64,000 nucleotides of DNA from Comamonas halotolerans. Its GTDB lineage: Bacteria > Pseudomonadota > Gammaproteobacteria > Burkholderiales > Burkholderiaceae_C. Under the pieces are notes generated by a model. The model saw nothing but the letters and a program-made list of their open reading frames with translations, searched no databases and had not been told where the DNA came from. The position numbers and the translations under genes were made by a program. Of this stretch, positions 58,627 to 64,000 are shown piece after piece. The stretch lies in assembly GCF_030162935.1 (NCBI RefSeq), contig NZ_JASAUZ010000001.1:372001-436000 (forward strand), in the 5' to 3' direction. The number at the start of each line of letters is the position of its first letter. The first letter of the stretch is position 1.

Positions 58627-58683
58627 TCATCCGCCATGGACCGAGAACCAAAAGTAAAAATAGAAAGCGCTGTGAACTTGCAT
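58627..58683 (-). CDS. Leader peptide with seven consecutive aromatic residues
   Basis: An ATG-to-TGA frame of 18 codons encoding MQVHSAFYFYFWFSVHGG. Codons 7-13 are Phe-Tyr-Phe-Tyr-Phe-Trp-Phe. The chance of such a run is very small, and its place directly before a terminator and a DAHP synthase gene makes it a control peptide. A stalled ribosome would report shortage of charged tRNA-Phe, -Tyr or -Trp. A GAGGTG sequence lies 15 bases upstream of the ATG, a somewhat long spacing. The start codon is inside one arm of an inverted repeat, so initiation may also depend on folding. Not confirmed by experiment here. Confidence 0.85.
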   Translation of the reverse strand: MQVHSAFYFYFWFSVHGG

Positions 58684-58763
58684 GGCGGATGACTTTAACA
58701 CCTCAAATAGTGCGCCGCAACATACCAAGCACACCAAATTCAGGAAAATTCCATTTACCCAAC

Positions 58764-58802
58764 AAAAAAAGGCTGATTCACAATAACAAATCAGCCTTTT
58801 TA
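58764..58802. terminator. Bidirectional terminator after tldD, before the aroG promoter
   Basis: AAAAAGGCTGATT...AATCAGCCTTTTT with A/T runs on both sides; it ends the tldD transcript on the minus strand. Confidence 0.88.
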
Positions 58803-58837
58803 AAAATTATCGCAACAAAACTGCAAAACAAATCAAA

Positions 58838-60298
58838 TTAAGCAGTTCCACCTACCGTCAGTCCATCAATGCGCATGGTGGGTTGTCCAACACCCACTGG
58901 CACGCTTTGACCCTCCTTGCCACAGGTCCCCACACCGCTGTCCAGACGCATGTCATTGCCGATCAGGCTGACCTTCTTCATACACTCTGGCCCATTGCCC
59001 ACCAAAGTGGCTCCCTTGACGGGATATTGAATCTTGCCGTTCTCCACCCAGAAAGCCTGGCTGGCTGAGAACACAAACTTACCGCTGGTAATGTCCACCT
59101 GACCACCGCCAAAGTTGGTGGCATAAAGGCCCTTTTTGATGGACGCAATAATTTCCTGCGGATCCTTGTCGCCACCCAGCATGTAGGTATTGGTCATGCG
59201 TGGCATGGGCAGGCTCGCATAGCTTTCGCGACGGCCATTGCCAGTGGGTTTCACGCCCATTAAGCGAGCGTTGAGCGAGTCCTGGATGTAGCCTTTCAAG
59301 ATACCGTCTTCAATCAGCACATTGGCCTGTGTGGGGCAGCCTTCATCATCAACATTCAGTGACCCACGGCGATCCGCCAATGTGCCATCGTCGAGAATCG
59401 TGACGCCCTTGGCCGCGACACGCTCACCGATTCGGCCACTGAAAGCACTCGACCCCTTGCGGTTGAAATCGCCTTCCAGACCATGGCCCACGGCTTCATG
59501 CAACAGGACACCCGGCCAGCCGGGGCCCAGTACTACGGTCATTTCACCTGCGGGAGCAGGGCGCGAATCCAGGTTAATCAGCGCCTGTTCAACGGCCTCG
59601 TTCACATAGGTGGTGATTTGTTCATCACTGAAGTACGCCAGCCCAAAGCGTCCTCCGCCACCGGATGATCCCACCTCACGACGATCACCTTGCTCTGCAA
59701 TCACTGTGACAGAAAGACGAACCAGGGGGCGCACATCTGCAGCCAACGTACCGCCTGCACGCGCCACCATGACCACGTCATATTCACTGGCCAATCCTGC
59801 CATCACTTGCACAATGCGAGGATCTTTGGCGCGGGCCAGTTGCTCCACTTTGCCCAACAGTTCCACCTTCTGCGTGCTGTCAAGCGTTGCAATCGGGTCA
59901 ATGCCAGGATACAGCGTACGCGAGAGAGCAATTGATGTCTTGGGAAGGCGCACCTTGCGTTGCTGATGGCTACCCGAGATAGCACGCACCGTCCGGGCAG
60001 CATCCAGCAGCGAGGCTTCAGAGATGTCGTCAGAGTATGCAAAAGCCGTTTTCTCACCGCTGACAGCGCGCACGCCTACGCCCTGGTCGATAGAGAATGA
60101 GCCCGTTTTCACGATGCCCTCTTCCAGGCTCCAGCCCTCTGAGCGGGTGTATTGAAAGTAAAGGTCTGCATCATCCACCTGATTGGCGCGGATTTCCGCC
60201 AGCGCACGCGACAGGTGGGACTCATCCAAGCCAAAAGGCTCAAGCAGCAGTTGCCGGGCTGTGGCCAGGCGCTCGATGGTGGGTTCGCGAGAGATCAT
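58838..60298 (-). CDS. tldD: Metalloprotease TldD
   Basis: Metalloprotease subunit that acts with TldE/PmbA on small unfolded peptides, for example in microcin maturation and CcdA degradation. The 486-residue protein has ADLYFQYTRSEGWSLEEGIVK, the zinc motif HEAVGHGLEGD (HExxxH), KGSSAFSGRIGERVAA and a C-terminal Cys in GTCGKEGQSVPVGVGQP. The start at 60298 is one of two ATGs three codons apart (other at 60307); neither has a clear ribosome site. TldE is not in the window. Confidence 0.94.
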   Translation of the reverse strand: MISREPTIERLATARQLLLEPFGLDESHLSRALAEIRANQVDDADLYFQYTRSEGWSLEEGIVKTGSFSIDQGVGVRAVSGEKTAFAYSDDISEASLLDAARTVRAISGSHQQRKVRLPKTSIALSRTLYPGIDPIATLDSTQKVELLGKVEQLARAKDPRIVQVMAGLASEYDVVMVARAGGTLAADVRPLVRLSVTVIAEQGDRREVGSSGGGGRFGLAYFSDEQITTYVNEAVEQALINLDSRPAPAGEMTVVLGPGWPGVLLHEAVGHGLEGDFNRKGSSAFSGRIGERVAAKGVTILDDGTLADRRGSLNVDDEGCPTQANVLIEDGILKGYIQDSLNARLMGVKPTGNGRRESYASLPMPRMTNTYMLGGDKDPQEIIASIKKGLYATNFGGGQVDITSGKFVFSASQAFWVENGKIQYPVKGATLVGNGPECMKKVSLIGNDMRLDSGVGTCGKEGQSVPVGVGQPTMRIDGLTVGGTA

Positions 60299-60353
60299 GA
60301 CAAGCATTTTAGGCAGCCTGCCATGACCCCGCCATGAGATGGCTTGTGGCGAG

Positions 60354-60698
60354 TTATGCCGATGCCGTGGTTTGATCGTCCAGCACCGCCTCAGCAGCGT
60401 TCTTCATGACCGATGCGATACCGTTGTCACGCGCCGCAGTTGTGGTGTACATCTCGCTTTGACCAATCACTTGACCATTGGTGGCCTTGAGTGTGAAGTA
60501 AGGTGAGCCATCCTTGGCATTGAGCTTTTCAAAACGTGCTTCAACGATACCGTTTTTGCGAACAGACTCGATACCGTTGAGCGCGCTGGGCTTGGCTTCG
60601 TACATTTCGCTGGCCAAAATCGCTTGACCATTCGTAGCCAGTAGATTGAAAAAGAATTTGCCGTTCTTGGATTTCTTCAGGGCAAACTTAGCGGCCAT
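60354..60698 (-). CDS. YegP/DUF1508 tandem-repeat protein
   Basis: A 114-residue protein made of two copies of the DUF1508 domain: KFALKKSKNGKFFFNLLATNGQAILASEMYEAKPSALNGIESVRKN and the parallel RFEKLNAKDGSPYFTLKATNGQVIGQSEMYTTTAARDNGIASVMKN. The ATG at 60698 has GAGGAG upstream. Role unknown; relatives are abundant in stationary phase. It lies between tldD and rodA. Confidence 0.92.
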   Translation of the reverse strand: MAAKFALKKSKNGKFFFNLLATNGQAILASEMYEAKPSALNGIESVRKNGIVEARFEKLNAKDGSPYFTLKATNGQVIGQSEMYTTTAARDNGIASVMKNAAEAVLDDQTTASA

Positions 60699-60823
60699 GG
60701 GACACTCCTCGTGTGAATTGGGATGCAAGTGGCACTGCCGGGATTAATTGGCAGCACCTAGGCCTCATTTGTACGCCAACTGACTGCAGGCTCAAACAGC
60801 GACCGCCGGATCCTGACCAACTT

Positions 60824-61996
60824 TTACAAAGTATGTTTGGGCTCAGCGAGCGACAAGCGCTGAGACCGTGCCACGGACATCAACACCCCCAAAGCCAGCC
60901 CCAGCGTCACCATGGCTGTACCGCCATAGCTGATGAAGGGCAATGGCACGCCCACCACAGGCAAAATGCCGCTAACCATGCCCATGTTCACAAAGGCATA
61001 GGTAAAGAAAATCATCGCCACCGCGCATGCCATCAGGCGTCCAAACAGGTTTTGCGATTTCGCAGCAATTGCCAAGCCTCGCCAGACCAGCAACAAGAAG
61101 CCAATGATCAAAGCCAGATTGCCCAGCAGGCCAAATTCCTCAGAATAAGCGGCAAAGATGAAATCGGTGGTGCGCTCCGGTATGAATTCCAGGTGCGTCT
61201 GCGTACCAGCCATAAAGCCTTTACCCCATACTCCCCCGGAGCCAATAGCAATCATGCCCTGAATGATGTGAAAGCCACGCCCCAAAGGATCGCGCATGGG
61301 GTCCAGCAGGGTACAGACGCGTGTTCGCTGGTAGTCATGCAAAAAATACCAGCTTTGACCATCGACACAAAGCCATGGCTCATTCCAGATCAGCCACGTG
61401 ATACCTGCCACTGCCAGCACTACAGGAGGTACAACCAGCTTCCATGGCAATCCCGCGAAAAAGATCACCGACAGGCCAGCCGCCAGCACCAGCAATGAAG
61501 TTCCCAGATCCGGTTGCTTCATGATCAGTGCCACTGGCAACGCCAACAGCACAAAGGCAATCACGAAATCAGCCGCCCTCAACGCACTTTCACGTCGGTG
61601 AAACCACCACGCCAGCACAAACGGAGCAGCAATTTTCATGATTTCAGAAGGCTGAATCACCACCCCGATATTGACCCAGCGCTGTGCTCCTTTTTTGGTG
61701 ATGCCAAACAGCAGCACTGCCACTAGCAGTGCCACCCCTACAGCATATAAAGGCAATGCAAGCGCCATGAACTTTTGCGGCGGAATCTGGGCCACCACAA
61801 ACAAAATAGCTGCTGCCAGCAACATATTGCGTCCATGATCGACAAAACGTGTGCCATGGTCATATCCTGCCGAGTACATCGCCAGCAGGCCTATGCCTGC
61901 CAACCAGCCAATGACGAGCAGCAAAATAGGATCAAAGCCGCGAAACATCGGCAAGATACGTTGAAGAATATTGGGCTTATCGAATTCGGCGGGCAT
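60824..61996 (-). CDS. rodA: Rod shape-determining protein RodA (peptidoglycan glycosyltransferase)
   Basis: SEDS-family membrane glycosyltransferase of about 390 residues, with some ten helices, that polymerises lipid II in the elongasome. Motifs are MYSAGYDHG near the N-terminus, AQRWVNIGVVIQPSEIMKIAAP, ERTTDFIFAAYSEEFG with the essential Asp, and PLPFISYGGTAMVT at the end. The ATG at 61996 is used. It sits apart from the rest of the mre/mrd cluster in this window and has a short gap to the divergent esterase gene. Confidence 0.96.
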   Translation of the reverse strand: MPAEFDKPNILQRILPMFRGFDPILLLVIGWLAGIGLLAMYSAGYDHGTRFVDHGRNMLLAAAILFVVAQIPPQKFMALALPLYAVGVALLVAVLLFGITKKGAQRWVNIGVVIQPSEIMKIAAPFVLAWWFHRRESALRAADFVIAFVLLALPVALIMKQPDLGTSLLVLAAGLSVIFFAGLPWKLVVPPVVLAVAGITWLIWNEPWLCVDGQSWYFLHDYQRTRVCTLLDPMRDPLGRGFHIIQGMIAIGSGGVWGKGFMAGTQTHLEFIPERTTDFIFAAYSEEFGLLGNLALIIGFLLLVWRGLAIAAKSQNLFGRLMACAVAMIFFTYAFVNMGMVSGILPVVGVPLPFISYGGTAMVTLGLALGVLMSVARSQRLSLAEPKHTL

Positions 61997-62079
61997 AGCT
62001 TGCAATTATCTGCTGAGCACTCTATCCACCATTCTCTGTCGGCATACTGCACCCATAATTTGTGAGAAACAACGCCACC

Positions 62080-62664
62080 ATGACTACCACTCACCTGTTG
62101 TATTTGCACGGCTTCCGCTCGTCGCCGCAGTCGACCAAGGCACGCACCATGGCGCAATATGTGCAAACACAGCACCCAAAAGTGCAGTGGTTTTGCCCTC
62201 AGCTACCCCCATCCCCCAAAGAAGCCATGAGCATGGTCATGGCTGAGGTGCAAGACTGGCCATCAGAACAAATGGCCGTGGTGGGATCATCACTGGGGGG
62301 CTTTTACGCCACCTGGGTGGCACACCAGAAACACTGCAAATCCGTGCTCCTCAACCCTGCCGTGTATCCCGAACACACTTTGGCGCAGCACATTGGCCAG
62401 CAAACCCATTGGCACAATCCAGAAGAGGCATTTTTTTTCAAACCCGAATACATCCAGCAATTGCGCGATCTGAGCTTGCGAGACCAGCCTGCCACAGCCG
62501 CACAGCTCGGTATCTTTGCCAAAGGCGATGAAGTACTGGACTGGCGTCAAATGGTGGCCCGCTATCCGGAAGCAGAACAGCTTGTCCTCGAAGGCGGTGA
62601 CCATGCCATCAGCGACTTTGAGATCCACCTCTCCCGCATACTCGATTTTCTCGACCTAGCCTGA
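62080..62664 (+). CDS. YqiA-like alpha/beta-hydrolase
   Basis: A 194-residue esterase of the YqiA family. LLYLHGFRSSPQSTKA carries the oxyanion region, the nucleophile Ser is in VVGSSLGGFYATWVA, the Asp is in FAKGDEVLDW and the His in EGGDHAISDF. The substrate is unknown. The ATG at 62080 is used; a GTG six codons earlier is also possible. It is upstream of the RNase II/R gene. Confidence 0.88.
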   Translation: MTTTHLLYLHGFRSSPQSTKARTMAQYVQTQHPKVQWFCPQLPPSPKEAMSMVMAEVQDWPSEQMAVVGSSLGGFYATWVAHQKHCKSVLLNPAVYPEHTLAQHIGQQTHWHNPEEAFFFKPEYIQQLRDLSLRDQPATAAQLGIFAKGDEVLDWRQMVARYPEAEQLVLEGGDHAISDFEIHLSRILDFLDLA

Positions 62665-62844
62665 CTGCACCCCAGTTCATGCATCGACGGTACTGCCATG
62701 TGCGGTGCTACGCCCTTTTCTCTGGCGTGCTCCTCATACATACCCGCACGGACTGCAGTCTCTCATCACCAACACCCTACCCATGCACAAACTGCGAGGC
62801 AAGCAGCCTCAGGGGGAAATATGTGACATGGGACAATTCACCTT

Positions 62845-64000
62845 ATGCACGCATTGTTTGAAGATGCCGGTAAATTTTTGGCCGGCCGTATCCTGTCTGA
62901 GGCCGATGCCTCGTCCCAAATTGAGCTTGGCACGGGTAAACGTGTCAAAGTCAAGGCCGCCAACATCTTGCTCAAGTTCGACAAGCCTGAGCCTGCCGAT
63001 CTGATTGCCAAGGCAGAAGCCATTGCCAGCACCGTGGAGCTGGATCTGGCGTGGGAGTTCGCACCTGAAGAAGAATTTGGTTTTGCAGACATTGCGCGCG
63101 ACTATTTCTCAGAGAATGCCCCTCTGGCCGAGCAGGCGGGCATGTTGTTTGCGCTTTACGGCGCTCCACACTATTTCCGCCGCGCAGGCAAAGGTCGCTT
63201 CAAGAAAGCGCCTGCAGAAATCCTTCAGCAGGCCTTGGCTGCCATCGAGAAGAAAAAGCAAATCCAGGCGCAAATTGAAGCCTGGGCACAAGAACTGGTC
63301 TCTGGCGTCACCCCGCAAGCCATACGCGAGCAGCTCTACAAAATTCTGTTCAAGCCTGACAAAAACGCGCCTGAGTACAAGGCAGTGGTCGAAGCCAGCC
63401 GCAGCGCGCAAAAAGCGCCGCTGGAGTTGCTCCAGGCTGCAGGAGCGATCGACTCAGCCTACCAGTTTCACTGGAAGCGTTTTCTGTTTGAAAACTTCCC
63501 CAAAGGCACACGTTTCCCGGAAATCACAGCGCCACAGCCTCCGTCTGATTTGCCGCTGGCCAATGTGCAGGCCTACTCCATCGACGATTCGATGACCACG
63601 GAAATCGATGATGCGCTGTCGGTACAAGGCCTGGGGACAGGCTCTGTCACGCTGGGCATTCACATTGCTGCACCTGGTCTGGCTATCGAGCCCGGCTCCG
63701 ACCTCGACAAGCTGGGCCGCTCGCGCCTGTCCACGGTCTACATGCCAGGCTACAAAATCACCATGCTGCCCGATGAAGTTGTGCAGATCTATACACTGGA
63801 CGAAGGCCGCGCCAACCCGGCTGTCTCGCTGTACGTGACCTATGACGAAACCACTTTGGAGGTGAAAGAAAAAGTCACCAAGCTTGAGCGTGTGCCTGTT
63901 GTGGTCAACTTCCGCCATGACAAGCTGGACCATATCGTCACTGAACAATGGCTGGCAGACCCACAACTCGAAGTGGAAGGCACTCCGGCCAATCTTGCCG
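62845..64000 (+). CDS. RNase II/RNase R family exoribonuclease (5' part only)
   Basis: The gene starts at 62845 (ATGCACGCATTGTTTGAAG) and stays open for 385 codons to the window edge, so the C-terminus is missing. The central part includes FPEITAPQPPSDLPLANVQAYSIDDSMTTEIDDALSV, the start of the RNB catalytic domain with its metal-binding acidic residues (SIDDSMTTEIDDA). The N-terminal 180 residues differ from E. coli RNase R and are closer to the shorter RNase II-like forms. It would degrade RNA from the 3' end. Which of the two it is cannot be settled without the rest. Confidence 0.88.
   Translation, partial: MHALFEDAGKFLAGRILSEADASSQIELGTGKRVKVKAANILLKFDKPEPADLIAKAEAIASTVELDLAWEFAPEEEFGFADIARDYFSENAPLAEQAGMLFALYGAPHYFRRAGKGRFKKAPAEILQQALAAIEKKKQIQAQIEAWAQELVSGVTPQAIREQLYKILFKPDKNAPEYKAVVEASRSAQKAPLELLQAAGAIDSAYQFHWKRFLFENFPKGTRFPEITAPQPPSDLPLANVQAYSIDDSMTTEIDDALSVQGLGTGSVTLGIHIAAPGLAIEPGSDLDKLGRSRLSTVYMPGYKITMLPDEVVQIYTLDEGRANPAVSLYVTYDETTLEVKEKVTKLERVPVVVNFRHDKLDHIVTEQWLADPQLEVEGTPANLA

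Larger units (their letters stand above)
58554..58691 (-). promoter_or_regulatory. Candidate aromatic-amino-acid attenuator of aroG
   Basis: In RNA order: arm 1 (58691-58681, includes the leader start codon), the seven aromatic codons, arm 2 (58638-58628, includes the leader's last codons and stop), then the terminator. Arms 1 and 2 are an 11-bp perfect inverted repeat. Arm 2 carries UGGCGG, which can pair with the CCGCC of the terminator's 5' side to give an alternative anti-terminator. A second pair of 7-base arms (58671-58665 and 58621-58615) is interleaved. The layout is visible; the mechanism is inferred. Confidence 0.7.

Overview
The window reads as a contiguous piece of a betaproteobacterial chromosome. 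Comamonadaceae (Comamonas or a close relative) is the best guess. The reasons are the gene orders yceD-rpmF-plsX-fabHDG-acpP-fabF-rpoE-rseA-mucD and lepA-lepB-DUF4845-rnc-era-recO-pdxJ-acpS-nagZ, the rluC/gph/sppA block facing away from rne, and the protein sequences themselves. This is inference from remembered family features; no database search was run. No rRNA, tRNA, CRISPR array, intact insertion sequence or prophage gene was recognised.

Layout. 1-6.6 kb: yggT, a Lon-substrate-domain protein, lysS, a small MscS channel, purT and an unknown multi-pass membrane protein. 6.7-12.1 kb: a secreted small protein, a TenA-like protein, an unknown protein, a chemoreceptor with a CheR-docking tail, and a phosphofructokinase with a mixed ATP/PPi signature. 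12.4-16.3 kb: a three-gene membrane dehydrogenase (Tat-exported small subunit, FAD/GMC subunit with a cysteine cluster, triheme cytochrome c). 16.8-25.2 kb: nagZ, acpS, pdxJ, recO, era, rnc, DUF4845, lepB, lepA, all on the minus strand, with several ATGA overlaps. 25.3-35.8 kb: a candidate small RNA, mucD, rseA, rpoE, a small membrane protein, fabF, acpP, fabG, fabD, fabH, plsX, rpmF, yceD. 35.8-48.2 kb: maf-like and tetrapyrrole-methylase genes (+), sppA, gph and rluC (-), then rne with a long structured leader, yaaA, a prolyl-4-hydroxylase-like enzyme, a LysE exporter, a 1.2 kb stretch without genes, and queF. 48.2-64 kb: a ParB/sulfiredoxin-like small protein, a PfkB kinase, a zinc-ribbon protein, prmA, accC, accB, a TlpA thioredoxin, an unknown protein, mpl, an unknown protein, aroG/F (DAHP synthase), tldD, a YegP-type protein, rodA, a YqiA-like esterase, and the 5' part of an RNase II/R gene that runs off the window.

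Most of the content is housekeeping: fatty acid synthesis (acc, fab, plsX, acpP, acpS), envelope stress (rpoE-rseA-mucD), RNA processing (rne, rnc, rnb/rnr), translation (lysS, lepA, prmA, rpmF) and cell wall (rodA, mpl, nagZ).

The most interesting element is upstream of the DAHP synthase gene. It is a short, previously unlisted reading frame on the minus strand (58627-58683) encoding an 18-residue peptide with seven consecutive aromatic residues (F-Y-F-Y-F-W-F). A perfect 11-bp inverted repeat encloses it, and a strong intrinsic terminator follows 34 nt before aroG. This is the layout of a ribosome-mediated transcription attenuator that could sense Phe, Tyr and Trp supply together at the entry of the shikimate pathway. 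Second-tier observations are a candidate ~70-nt RNA (promoter plus terminator) just upstream of lepA, a strongly structured rne leader, an extended Era N-terminus, the mixed-signature PFK, and the absence of rseB/mucB from the sigma-E locus.
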